A DNA stretch of 37,689 nucleotides from an uncultured Clostridia bacterium (GCA_946055105.1 CAMGEK010000005.1:1-37689); one strand, 5' to 3'. Shown: positions 16,969-24,134, counted from the stretch's first letter. Numbers and translations are program-made. Notes: a model not told the origin generated them from the letters alone.

Positions 16969-17002
16969 ACTTTTATTATACCCAAAACAAACGCTTTGTC
17001 AA
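16966..17002 (-). promoter_or_regulatory. Promoter of the XRE gene; predicted leaderless
   Basis: On the reverse strand the -35 is a perfect TTGACA (17002-16997), spacer 16, and the -10 is a perfect TATAAT (16980-16975). The ATG begins six bases later (16968), at the expected transcription start. The six bases AAAAGT hold no ribosome site. Confidence 0.8.
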
Positions 17003-17084
17003 CGATTCTACTGTGAGTAGAGCGTGAATTTTTTACTCTACCGCACATTTTCCGACGGATAGAGCAATATTTTGAATTAGTAGG

Positions 17085-17230
17085 TTGTAATTTTCGGGAC
17101 TTTGCATTAAAATAAACTTACGAACGGCGAAAAAAACGCCGTATCTCACGGAAAGCGAACGGTCCCAGCCGTCTCCGCTTTCACTCTCCAATATTGAAAA
17201 CCGTCGCCCGAACGGGCGGCGGTTTTTCTT
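17085..17230 (+). ncRNA. Candidate small RNA with promoter and terminator
   Basis: A promoter-like TTGTAA (17085-17090), 17-base spacer and TAAAAT (17108-17113) precede a ~110-base transcript with no start codon and ribosome site. It has an internal hairpin ACGGCG-AAAAAA-CGCCGT (near 17124-17142) and ends in a GC-rich terminator, stem 17199-17210/17213-17224, followed by TTTCTTTT. No gene on this strand lies upstream for the terminator to serve, since the neighbour is transcribed the other way. This is an inference from layout, without homology. Confidence 0.4.
17199..17230 (+). terminator. Orphan forward-strand terminator
   Basis: AACCGTCGCCCG / CGGGCGGCGGTT (one mismatch), 2-base loop, followed by TTTCTTTT. 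The nearest forward gene upstream is apgM, ~7.6 kb away, so it must serve a local transcript, such as the candidate small RNA. Confidence 0.7.
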
Positions 17231-17235
17231 TTCCG

Positions 17236-17533
17236 AAGTTCCGACGATATAACGGCTTAGCGCGCCGATCAGCGTTCCCCGCTTTTTCATCTCCGTCATT
17301 CATTCTGCCCGTGCCGACTTTTCCGCACGCAACGTTCCGGAGAAAGTTCCGACGATATAACCGGCTTGCCGTTCCGATCAGCGTTCCCCGCTTTTCATCT
17401 CCGTCATTCGTTCTGTCGTGCCGACTTTTCCGCACGCAACGTTCCGGAGAAAGTTCCGATGATATAACGGCTTAGCGCGCCGATCAGCGTTCCCCGCTTT
17501 TCATCTCCGTCATTCGTTCTGCCCGTGCCGACT
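17236..17533. repeat. Three-copy ~107-bp tandem repeat
   Basis: Units start with AAGTTCCGAYGATATAAC at 17236, 17344 and 17451 (periods 108 and 107); the third stops at about 17533 in GTGCCGACT. Each contains CAGCGTTCCCCGC and CATCTCCGTCATTC. Copies differ by a few substitutions and 1-3 base indels, so no reading frame is kept and it is unlikely to code. It occupies much of the 854-base gene-free stretch 16969-17822; the rest holds the XRE promoter, the candidate small RNA, a possible promoter at 17572-17601 and the terminator at 17699-17725. Confidence 0.9.
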
Positions 17534-17571
17534 GTGAAAGATTCCCGCGCAAATACCGTTCGGAACAGACA

Positions 17572-17601
17572 TTGAAAAAATCAATCAAAACGCTTTACAA
17601 T
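17572..17601 (+). promoter_or_regulatory. Possible orphan promoter
   Basis: TTGAAA (17572-17577), 18-base spacer, TACAAT (17596-17601). A transcript would run ~100 bases to the hairpin at 17704-17725. No ORF with a ribosome site follows. Weak. Confidence 0.3.
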
Positions 17602-17698
17602 GTACAGAACCGATTTCAAATAACGGTCGTCCGACGGGCAGAGTTTCGTCCGCAACCTTAGGGGAATCATTCGACTTCCCGCCGCGCGAGCAGGCGCG

Positions 17699-17725
17699 AA
17701 AAAGTCCGACGCCAAAGCGTCGGAC
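17699..17725 (-). terminator. Terminator of the rubrerythrin-like gene
   Basis: GTCCGACGC / GCGTCGGAC (17704-17712, 17717-17725) with loop CAAA; on the reverse strand the stem is followed by TTTTT. It lies ~100 bases after the rubrerythrin-like stop codon. Confidence 0.8.
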
Positions 17726-17822
17726 CGAAATGTTTCCGTTTTTCTCTTTCAAGCGGTTGCGCACGTTCGGAACGATTTACGCTCCGTCCGAACGATACCG
17801 TATGGCGTACGCCGCTCTCGTC

Positions 17823-18347
17823 TTAGAACAGTCTCTTCAACAATCCCGCGAAACCTGCGCCGTGACGCGCTTCGTCCTTTGCCATTTCGTGAACGGTGTC
17901 GTGAATCGCGTCGTATCCGAGCTCTTTCGCGCGCTTTGCAAGCATGAGCTTTCCTTCGCAAGCGCCCGTCTCAGCCGCAACGCGAAGTTCGAGGTTCTTC
18001 TTGGTGGAATCGGTGACGACTTCGCCGAGCAGTTCCGCGAATTTGCTTGCGTGATCCGCTTCTTCGTAAGCATAACGCTTGTAAGCTTCCGCAACTTCGG
18101 GATAACCCTCGCGCTCCGCGACTCTCGCCATCGCAAGATACATACCGACTTCGGTGCACTCGCCCATGAAGTTCGCGCGAAGCCCTTCCATGACTTCCTT
18201 GTCCTCTACCTTTCCGTCGCCTACATGATGCTCGCAAGCAAAGCTCGCCTTGTTCTCTTCTACGGGAACAAACTTCGTCGCCTTACATACGGGGCAGACT
18301 TCTACGTCGTCCGCGACGATTTCGCCGCATACAGCACATCTCTTCAT
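17823..18347 (-). CDS. Reverse-rubrerythrin-like protein (N-terminal rubredoxin domain)
   Basis: A 174-residue protein. At the start is a rubredoxin-type iron site, CAVCGE (about 4-7) and CPVCK (about 18-21). Residues ~55-174 form a ferritin-like bundle with ExxH-type ligands: [35 protein letters not shown] and DEARHGAGF. The order rubredoxin-then-ferritin is that of reverse rubrerythrins, which reduce hydrogen peroxide or oxygen using NADH-linked electron transfer in Clostridia. I chose ATG 18347, with AGGAG ten bases upstream, instead of the TTG at 18356, which is one base after the site. Its promoter is at 18395-18423. Confidence 0.85.
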   Translation of the reverse strand: MKRCAVCGEIVADDVEVCPVCKATKFVPVEENKASFACEHHVGDGKVEDKEVMEGLRANFMGECTEVGMYLAMARVAEREGYPEVAEAYKRYAYEEADHASKFAELLGEVVTDSTKKNLELRVAAETGACEGKLMLAKRAKELGYDAIHDTVHEMAKDEARHGAGFAGLLKRLF

Positions 18348-18394
18348 ATCAAACAATCTCCTTTTTTTCTGGTCTTCCCTTTCGGGTTGTCTCC

Positions 18395-18423
18395 ATTATA
18401 ACATAATTAAGACTGAATATCAA
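18395..18423 (-). promoter_or_regulatory. SigA-type promoter of the rubrerythrin-like gene
   Basis: On the reverse strand the -35 is TTGATA (18423-18418), spacer 17, and the -10 is TATAAT (18400-18395) preceded by AATTATGT, the same eight bases as at the mcsA promoter. No PerR-type box was searched for systematically. Confidence 0.7.
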
Positions 18424-18453
18424 TAGATTTTCAGAATTTTTTCAGAAATTTTT

Positions 18454-19101
18454 TCAGAGTTCTCCGAGAATTTTTTCCAATTCGGCAAAATCCGACGCAA
18501 AGCGGGTCGCTCCCGCCTCGGAAAGCCGTTCTCTCGAACGGTATCCCCACAGACAGGCGACGCCCTGCATGCCTGCGGCTATCGCCGTCTGCACGTCCGT
18601 CTCACCGTCTCCGACGAACGCGCATTCCTCAATCGGGACGCGCATCGTCAGCGCGGCGAACTGCGCGAGCGTCGGATCGGGCTTACAGGGAAAATTTCCC
18701 GAATCCCCCCCGACGAAGCCGAACGGTAGGTTCGGGAAAAACTGCGCGACGACCGTCTCCGTCGCCGCCTGCGGTTTATTCGTCACGATCGCCGCTTTGA
18801 TTCCGCGGGCGAAGAGCCGTTCGAGGAACTCCGCCTCCCCGTCGAACAGGCGGGTATGCGCGTTGCCGCTTGCGGCATAGCGTTCTTTGAAATAGGCGAA
18901 ACATTCGTCCGTATTGTCCGCGCCGTCCGGCAGCGCGCGTTCGATGAGCCTGCGCGCGCCCTCTCCGATATACTCGCGCGTCTGTTCTACGGTAATTTCC
19001 GGATAACCGAAACGGCGAAGGGTATCGATCAATACCCCGTGAATATCCGAAAGCGTATCCAATAACGTTCCGTCGAGGTCGAACAACACCGCCCTGATCA
19101 T
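18454..19101 (-). CDS. HAD-superfamily phosphatase, Gph/PpaX-like
   Basis: A 215-residue cytoplasmic phosphatase. The nucleophile motif is VLFDLDGTLLDT (Asp8 and Asp10), motif II is VTNKPQA, and motif III/IV is FVGDGETDVQTA. The cap insert follows motif I, as in phosphoglycolate phosphatases and pyrophosphatase PpaX. The substrate cannot be read from the sequence. I chose ATG 19101 because GGAGG, inside the end of argS, is nine bases upstream; the longer frame would start within argS. It is likely co-transcribed with argS. Downstream are three copies of TTTTTTCAGA-like sequence. Confidence 0.8.
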   Translation of the reverse strand: MIRAVLFDLDGTLLDTLSDIHGVLIDTLRRFGYPEITVEQTREYIGEGARRLIERALPDGADNTDECFAYFKERYAASGNAHTRLFDGEAEFLERLFARGIKAAIVTNKPQAATETVVAQFFPNLPFGFVGGDSGNFPCKPDPTLAQFAALTMRVPIEECAFVGDGETDVQTAIAAGMQGVACLWGYRSRERLSEAGATRFASDFAELEKILGEL

Positions 19102-19102
19102 C

Positions 19103-20791
19103 TTACATCTCCTCCGGAACGCCGATTCCGAGCAGAGCAAGCGCGTTTTTCAGCGTGCGCAAGGTCGCCGCGGTGAGCGAGAGACGGAACGCGCGCGCGT
19201 CCTCTTCCGCCTGCAAAATTTTGCAGTCGAAATAGAACTTGTTGAACTTCTGCGCGACGTCCACGCAGAACCGCGCCACATAGCTGGGCTCGTACTTTTC
19301 CGCCGCCGCGGAGACGACGTCGGGAAACTCTGCGATCGCCTTGATCAGCTCGAATTCCTGCGGACACGGTACGGGCGTCTCGCGCAAGCTGAGATCTGCG
19401 GCGTCGGCGCGGGCGAGCACGGAAGCCGCGCGGGCGCAGGCGTACTGCACGTAGACGCTCGTCTCGCCGTCGAAATTCAGCACTTTATCGTAGGAAAAGG
19501 TGACGTCTTTGATCTTATTGTTATACAATGCGCCGAATATGACCGCTCCGACGCCCACTTTCTGCGCGACCTCGTCTTTTTTCCGAAGGTCGGGATTCTT
19601 TTCGTCGATGACCCGGTACGCCTTTTCGACGCATTTGTTGATGACGTCCTCCAAAAATACGACGTTGCCCTTTCTGGTCGCCATTGCGCCGTCTTCCAGA
19701 GAGACCATGCCGTAGGCGACGTGCACGAGATCTTTCGCCCAGTCCTTGCCCATGAGTTCGAGCACTTTGAAAAATTGCTTGAAGTGCAGGTTCTGCTGAT
19801 AGGCGACGACGTACAGACATTTATCGAAATCGTAAGTCTTTTTTCTGTAAATCGCGGCCGCCATGTCGCGGGTGGCATACAGAGACGAGCCGTCCGATTT
19901 CAGAATGATGCACGGGGGCATGCCGTACTCGTCGAGATCGACGATCTGCGCTCCCCGACTCTCTTGCAAGAGCCCCTTTTCGCGCAGTTCGTCCACGACC
20001 GGCTGCATTTTGTCCTGATAAAAACTCTCGCCCGCATACGAATCGAACCTGATTCCCAACAGGTCGTAAATTTTATTCACGTCTTTCAGCGTCAGTTCTT
20101 TGAACCACTCGAAGAGTTTCAGACACTCCGGATCACCCTCTTCGATCTTTTTGAAATAGGCGCGCGCCTCGTCTTCGAGCGCGGGATCGCTCTCCGCCTC
20201 GCGATGAAAGCGGACGTAGAGTTCGTTCAGCGCGCGGATTCCGCCCCGTTCTACGAGCTCCCTGTTGCCCCAACGGGTATAGGCGGAAATGAGCTTTCCG
20301 AACTGCGTGCCGTAATCGCCGAGATGGTTGATGCCCACCGTACGGTAGCCGAGAAAGTTGAATATCCGATACAGCGCGCCGCCGATCACGGTCGTCGAAA
20401 GATGCCCGATGTGAAAGGGCTTGGCGATATTGACGGAGGAATAATCGATGCAGATCGTCTTTCCCGCGCCGACGGAGGACGAACCGTACCTTTCCCCCTC
20501 GCGCCCGATGCGGGAGAGCGTCTCCTCCGCGAGCCCCTTTTTATTCACCTTGAAATTGAGATACCCGTTGACGGCGACCGCGCTTTCGATCACGCCGTCG
20601 ACGGGGAAGCGTTGCGCAAGCTCCTCGGCGATGAGCGCGGGGCTTCTGCGCAAAACTTTGGCAAATCTGAAACAGGGAAGCGCATAGTCTCCCATGTCGG
20701 AATCGGGCGGAACGGCGATCGTCTCCGCGATTTCGTTCACGGAAACGCCGTCTACGGGAAGGCGCTCCGCAATGTACCGTTTATAATCCAT
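19103..20791 (-). CDS. argS: Arginyl-tRNA synthetase
   Basis: A 562-residue class I synthetase that charges tRNA-Arg. The N-terminal Add-1 domain is followed by the HIGH motif at 127-130 (NIAKPFHIGHLST), the DYGTQFGKL and catalytic domain, and a C-terminal DALR-type anticodon-binding domain ending in LLGIGVPEEM. The open frame continues far upstream, but ATG 20791 has GAGAGG six bases before it and the family's typical start (MDYKRYIAERL). Its promoter (TTGCCA, 17, TAGAAT at 20818-20846) is divergent from that of ychF, with only nine bases between the two -35 boxes. Confidence 0.97.
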   Translation of the reverse strand: MDYKRYIAERLPVDGVSVNEIAETIAVPPDSDMGDYALPCFRFAKVLRRSPALIAEELAQRFPVDGVIESAVAVNGYLNFKVNKKGLAEETLSRIGREGERYGSSSVGAGKTICIDYSSVNIAKPFHIGHLSTTVIGGALYRIFNFLGYRTVGINHLGDYGTQFGKLISAYTRWGNRELVERGGIRALNELYVRFHREAESDPALEDEARAYFKKIEEGDPECLKLFEWFKELTLKDVNKIYDLLGIRFDSYAGESFYQDKMQPVVDELREKGLLQESRGAQIVDLDEYGMPPCIILKSDGSSLYATRDMAAAIYRKKTYDFDKCLYVVAYQQNLHFKQFFKVLELMGKDWAKDLVHVAYGMVSLEDGAMATRKGNVVFLEDVINKCVEKAYRVIDEKNPDLRKKDEVAQKVGVGAVIFGALYNNKIKDVTFSYDKVLNFDGETSVYVQYACARAASVLARADAADLSLRETPVPCPQEFELIKAIAEFPDVVSAAAEKYEPSYVARFCVDVAQKFNKFYFDCKILQAEEDARAFRLSLTAATLRTLKNALALLGIGVPEEM

Positions 20792-20817
20792 AAAAGACCT
20801 CTCTTGTTTTCCCAATA

Positions 20818-20846
20818 ATTCTAACACATTTTTCGGGAAATGGCAA
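20818..20846 (-). promoter_or_regulatory. SigA-type promoter of argS
   Basis: On the reverse strand the -35 is TTGCCA (20846-20841), spacer 17, -10 TAGAAT (20823-20818). The divergent ychF promoter starts at 20856. Confidence 0.6.
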
Positions 20847-20855
20847 ATGAAAGAC

Positions 20856-20884
20856 TTGCCGTTTTCAGAAGAATATATTATAAT
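20856..20884 (+). promoter_or_regulatory. SigA-type promoter of ychF
   Basis: -35 TTGCCG (20856-20861), spacer 17, -10 TATAAT (20879-20884). The leader is ~25 bases with a GGAG site. Confidence 0.7.
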
Positions 20885-20914
20885 AATAAAGAAAAAAAGA
20901 ACGGAGCGAACATT

Positions 20915-22015
20915 ATGAAACTCGGCGTCGTAGGACTTCCCAACGTGGGAAAATCCACCCTCTTCAACGCAATCACGCACGCGGGCGCGGAAGCCGCGAA
21001 TTACCCCTTTTGCACGATAGAACCGAACGTAGGCGTCGTCGCCGTGCCCGACCGACGGCTCGATCTTCTGGCGGAACTCTATCACAGTAAGAAAATCACG
21101 CCCGCCGTGATCGAATTCGTGGACATCGCGGGACTCGTCAAGGGCGCCAGCCGCGGCGAAGGACTCGGCAACAAATTCCTCTCTCATATCCGCGAGGTGG
21201 ACGCCATCGTTCACGTCGTGCGCTGTTTTGAAGACGAAAACGTCACGCACGTGGAGAATTCCGTCGATCCCGTCCGCGACATCGAAACCATCAATCTCGA
21301 ACTCGTTCTCTCCGACATCGAAGCGGTGCAGAAACGCATGGACAGGACGAAAAACGCGGCGCGCGGCGGGAGCGATAAATCCGCCGCGGCGGAATACGCC
21401 TTCCTCGAACGGCTGCTTGCCCATCTCGAAAAAGAACTGCCCGCCAACACTTACCCGGTCACGGAGGAGGAACAGCCTCTGCTCGACAATCTCTTTCTTC
21501 TCTCCTCGAAGCCCGTGATCTACTGCGCGAACATCGCGGAACGGGAAATGGGACCAGACGAGGAGACGCTTCCCAACGTTCTCAAAGTCAAAGAATACGC
21601 GCGAAAGCACAACGCGGAGACGCTCGTCATCTGCGCCAAGACGGAGGAGGAGCTCTCGCAGATGAGCGAAGAGGACAGAACGATGTTCCTCGAAGAATTC
21701 GGTCTGAAAGAAAGCGGTCTGGACAAGTTGATCAGAGCGTCCTATTCGTTGCTCGGTCTCATCTCGTACCTGACCGCAGGCGAAAAAGAAACCCGCGCCT
21801 GGACGATCGTGCGCGGAACGAAAGCGCCGCAGGCGGCGGGGAAAATTCATACCGATTTTGAAAAGGGCTTTATCCGCGCCGAAGTCGTCGAATGGCAGAC
21901 GCTGCTCGATTGCGGCGGACTTGCCGGCGCGCGGGAAAAGGGCAAGGTTCGCTCGGAAGGAAAGGATTACGTCATGAAAGACGGCGACGTGGTGCTCTTC
22001 CGTTTCAACGTCTGA
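20915..22015 (+). CDS. ychF: Redox-regulated ribosome-associated ATPase YchF (Obg family)
   Basis: A 366-residue P-loop protein of the Obg family that binds ATP in preference to GTP and associates with ribosomes. G1 is GLPNVGKST (7-15), G3 is DIAGLVKGAS, and in place of the GTP-specifying NKxD it has YCANIAE (NxxE), the usual YchF change. A coiled-coil insert follows (the region with MDRTKNAARGG), then the C-terminal TGS domain ending in DGDVVLFRFNV. Length is normal. The ATG at 20915 has GGAG upstream; a longer frame starting at 20840 lies in the promoter. It is a single gene, followed by a 43-bp repeat array and a terminator. Confidence 0.95.
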   Translation: MKLGVVGLPNVGKSTLFNAITHAGAEAANYPFCTIEPNVGVVAVPDRRLDLLAELYHSKKITPAVIEFVDIAGLVKGASRGEGLGNKFLSHIREVDAIVHVVRCFEDENVTHVENSVDPVRDIETINLELVLSDIEAVQKRMDRTKNAARGGSDKSAAAEYAFLERLLAHLEKELPANTYPVTEEEQPLLDNLFLLSSKPVIYCANIAEREMGPDEETLPNVLKVKEYARKHNAETLVICAKTEEELSQMSEEDRTMFLEEFGLKESGLDKLIRASYSLLGLISYLTAGEKETRAWTIVRGTKAPQAAGKIHTDFEKGFIRAEVVEWQTLLDCGGLAGAREKGKVRSEGKDYVMKDGDVVLFRFNV

Positions 22016-22051
22016 TCGGTCTGCCGCGCGGCGTACGTTTCCGCATGGAAA

Positions 22052-22325
22052 GCGACGTTCCGCGAGCGAATTCACCGCAGGCATGGGCGCATTCGTCGGT
22101 TGGCACGGGAGCGTTCGCCGCAGGCACGGGCGCGTTCGTCGGTTGCCGCGGGAGCGTTTACCGCAGGCATGGGCGCATTCGTCGGTTGGCACGGGAGCGT
22201 TCGCCGCAGGCACGGGCGCGTTCGTCGGTTGCCGCGGGAGCGTTCACCGCAGGCATGGGCGTGTTTGTCGGTTGGCGCGGGAACATTCACCGCAGGCATG
22301 GGCGCGTTTATCACGCTAACAGCCG
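22052..22325. repeat. 43-bp tandem repeat array, about six units
   Basis: Units begin with CCGCAGGC at 22075, 22118, 22161, 22204, 22247 and 22290, exactly 43 bases apart, after a degenerate partial unit. Units 1 and 3 are nearly identical, as are 2 and 4, giving an 86-base higher-order pattern. 43 is not a multiple of three, so frames shift from unit to unit; the long open frames here, on both strands, are by-products. It lies right after ychF, in a 464-base gene-free stretch that also holds two terminators. Confidence 0.95.
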
Positions 22326-22405
22326 CGTTGATCGCATAGAACATAAATTGCGGCAGGTATATCTCTCCAAAATAAATCCGTTCCGGCGACAGTCTCTGTA
22401 TTTAC

Positions 22406-22438
22406 GACAGAGCGGCAAATTTCGCCGCTCTGTCTTTT
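22406..22438 (+). terminator. Terminator after ychF and the repeat array
   Basis: A perfect 11-base stem GACAGAGCGGC / GCCGCTCTGTC with a 7-base loop AAATTTC, followed by TTTT. Confidence 0.85.
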
Positions 22439-22444
22439 CGTTCA

Positions 22445-22477
22445 AAAACCCGCCGCGGCTGATCCGCGGCGGGTTTT
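22445..22477. terminator. Second, bidirectional terminator
   Basis: A perfect 14-base stem AAAACCCGCCGCGG / CCGCGGCGGGTTTT with loop CTGAT. On the reverse strand it begins two bases after the stop codon of the small ORF at 22480-22593. Confidence 0.85.
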
Positions 22478-22479
22478 CG

Positions 22480-22593
22480 TTACGATTGCCCCGTCGAAAC
22501 GATATCCTCCTCGAATTCGTCCGCGGCGTCGGGCAGAATCATGCAATAGCGCGCATTGTGCGCATACTTGTACTTCGATTCGATCTCAGACAT
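22480..22593 (-). CDS. Small 37-residue protein, unknown
   Basis: An ATG at 22593 opens a 37-codon frame (starts MSEIESKYKYAHNARYC, ends IVSTGQS) with a strong ribosome site, GGAGGGGAGT, just before it. Its stop codon is immediately followed by the 14-base terminator stem at 22445-22477. It is acidic toward the C-terminus (DAADEFEED), has one Cys and no membrane segment. It lies upstream of nothing and downstream of the spore coat-type genes, ~75 bases after their end. The ribosome site and terminator make it more likely to be real than chance. I do not recognise a family. Confidence 0.55.
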   Translation of the reverse strand: MSEIESKYKYAHNARYCMILPDAADEFEEDIVSTGQS

Positions 22594-22668
22594 ACTCCCC
22601 TCCGAAGTCAGTATGTCGCATTTTAACAAAAACGATACCTTCCGCGCCGCGCGATCGGAAAAGGCGCG

Positions 22669-22971
22669 CTATGCCTCCTGCTGTTGCATCAGTTGCTTGC
22701 GCACTTTTGAGAACGTCTCCGCCTTTTCGTCGATCATCGGTTTCTGCGCGGGTTGCGTCTCGTAATATCCGCGCGACAACATCTGTTCAAACACGAGGAA
22801 CTGATCTTCCGCGCTCTCCGCATAGCGTTTGAGGATCTCCTTTCGGAAAGACTTGCTACTCCCCTCCGTCAGCGCGGCGGTATAATACGCGAGCAACTGT
22901 TTCTCCGCGTCAAGCATATCCTGCAACGCGTCTTTTTCGTTCAGCGTGATTTCCTGTTTGGATTGTTTCAT
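22669..22971 (-). CDS. CotF-family spore coat-like protein
   Basis: A 100-residue helical protein resembling the C-terminal half of CotF spore coat proteins: LNEKDALQDMLDAEKQLLAYYTAALTE, then KRYAESAEDQFLVFEQMLSRGYYETQPA and a Gln-rich end. CotF domains have a ferritin-like bundle and line the spore coat. The start overlaps the stop of the gene upstream (ATGA), so the two are coupled. It supports a spore-forming ancestry, but coat proteins of this family also occur in non-sporulating Clostridia. Confidence 0.75.
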   Translation of the reverse strand: MKQSKQEITLNEKDALQDMLDAEKQLLAYYTAALTEGSSKSFRKEILKRYAESAEDQFLVFEQMLSRGYYETQPAQKPMIDEKAETFSKVRKQLMQQQEA

Positions 22972-23165
22972 GACCGTCCTCCCTCCAATAACGTACAGAG
23001 CGCGGAGAACCTCTCCGCATGCGCGCAGGCGATTCTGTTCATCTCTTGCGCAAGCGCCGCGTCCGTGAGCGTGTTCGCGTAAATCCGCGCTTTTTTACAC
23101 GCCATTTCCTCTCCCGTAAGAACGTGCGTGAGCACGTCCAGATCTTTTGCCGTCAGTTTCGTCAT
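22968..23165 (-). CDS. Small spore coat-related helical protein
   Basis: A 65-residue helical protein (starts MTKLTAKDLDVLTHVLTGEE, then KKARIYANTL and MNRIACAHAERFSALCTLL). The pattern resembles short partners of CotF-type proteins in Clostridia, with a conserved-looking Cys and two His. I chose ATG 23165, with AGGAGG nine bases upstream, instead of the longer frame. It overlaps the CotF-like gene by four bases, and no promoter separates it from nth, 45 bases upstream. Confidence 0.6.
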   Translation of the reverse strand: MTKLTAKDLDVLTHVLTGEEMACKKARIYANTLTDAALAQEMNRIACAHAERFSALCTLLEGGRS

Positions 23166-23210
23166 CGTAAAAAACCTCCTGCGTTCTTTTATGAACGAAG
23201 GAGGCGGCAA

Positions 23211-23846
23211 TTATACCTTGAGCGGTGAATTTCCCTGAAAATAAGCGCAAAGCGGCGCAAGCGTACATTCCGCACAGGAGGGTTTCTGCGAATGGCAAAC
23301 CCGCCTTCCGTGCCAGATCAGCCAATGGTGCGCTTTCGACCAATCGGCCTTAGGAATGGCGCGTTGCAGTTGTTCCTCGGTCTTTTCCGGCGTATCGGCG
23401 TGCGCGAGACCGAGACGGTTGCTCACGCGGAAGACGTGCGTATCCACGGCGATCGCGTCGCCGCCGAACGCGACCGAATAGACGACGTTCGCCGTCTTTT
23501 GCCCCACGCCCGCAAGAGAGCGGAGCTCGGATATTTCGCCCGGCACTTCGCCGCCGAACCGTTCGAGAATATCGTGCGAAGCGGAAAGAATGTGTTTCGC
23601 TTTGTTTCGGTAAAAACCGCAGGAATAAATATATTTTTCCAGCTCTTCCTGCGAGAGTCGAATCATCCGTTCGGGCGTATTGTGTTCGCGGAACAGCTCT
23701 CTCGTCACGCGGTTCACCCGTTCGTCCGTGCATTGCGCGGACAGAATGACCGCAACAAGCAGTTCATAGGGCGATTCATAGAGCAACGCCGGGCGCGCGT
23801 CGGGATAGAGACGGCGCAATTCTTCAAGTATTTCTGTCGTATTCAT
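23211..23846 (-). CDS. nth: Endonuclease III
   Basis: A 211-residue base-excision repair enzyme that removes oxidised pyrimidines and nicks the abasic site. The helix-hairpin-helix contains LAGVGQKTANVV with the catalytic Lys, the catalytic Asp lies in VDTHVFRVSNRL, and the C-terminal iron-sulfur cluster has the spacing C-x6-C-x2-C-x5-C (CHSQKPSCAECTLAPLC). Length is normal. No ribosome site: ATG lies six bases after TATAAT, predicting a leaderless start. Downstream are the coat-like genes, so the transcript may include them. Confidence 0.96.
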   Translation of the reverse strand: MNTTEILEELRRLYPDARPALLYESPYELLVAVILSAQCTDERVNRVTRELFREHNTPERMIRLSQEELEKYIYSCGFYRNKAKHILSASHDILERFGGEVPGEISELRSLAGVGQKTANVVYSVAFGGDAIAVDTHVFRVSNRLGLAHADTPEKTEEQLQRAIPKADWSKAHHWLIWHGRRVCHSQKPSCAECTLAPLCAYFQGNSPLKV

Positions 23847-23881
23847 ACCGTCATTATACCGCCGACGGAAAAAAAAGGCAA
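23844..23881 (-). promoter_or_regulatory. Promoter of nth; predicted leaderless
   Basis: On the reverse strand the -35 is TTGCCT (23881-23876), spacer 17, and the -10 is a perfect TATAAT (23858-23853). The ATG begins after the six bases GACGGT, at the expected transcription start. GACGGT cannot act as a ribosome site at this distance. Confidence 0.7.
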
Positions 23882-23891
23882 GCGAATCGCG

Positions 23892-24134
23892 TCAGATGCG
23901 CGCGTAACCGTTTCCGACGCGCCGCATCATGCCGACGTAGGAAGAATATGGTTTTTTCCGCAGAAGAAAGAGCGCGCGGTCGCGGAACCGCTCGTCGAAT
24001 TTCGCCGAAACGCCGCATCCCACTCCCGCTTCGGGCGGCGTGGAGACTGCGCTTGCGGGCACGCCCGCACTTCTGAGCGCAGAGACGAAATCGATCGTCT
24101 GCGCGCGCGAACGAAAAACTGCTAAAATAGTCAT
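23892..24134 (-). CDS. DUF3343 protein (putative Se/S carrier-like)
   Basis: An 80-residue protein of the DUF3343 group: TILAVFRSRAQTIDFVSALRSAGV, then STPPEAGVGCGVSAKF with the single conserved Cys, which is proposed to carry sulfur or selenium. In Enterococcus and Clostridia it is often next to an EF2568-type cysteine desulfurase and other selenium-trait genes; here it is divergent from such a gene, 53 bases away. That neighbourhood supports a role in sulfur or selenium delivery, as an inference. Confidence 0.75.
   Translation of the reverse strand: MTILAVFRSRAQTIDFVSALRSAGVPASAVSTPPEAGVGCGVSAKFDERFRDRALFLLRKKPYSSYVGMMRRVGNGYARI

Noticed and set aside
17033-17435. Reverse ORFs in the ~107-bp repeat.
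   Set aside because: Unit indels shift the frame, and the ORFs have no ribosome site; one crosses the terminator at 17199.
20792-22213. A 474-codon N-terminal extension of argS.
   Set aside because: It is antisense to ychF and the 43-bp repeats, crosses the argS promoter, and the ribosome site and family start are at 20791.
22072-22344. Several long ORFs in the 43-bp array, on both strands.
   Set aside because: The period is not a multiple of three and all frames stay open by repetition; no ribosome site precedes any of them.
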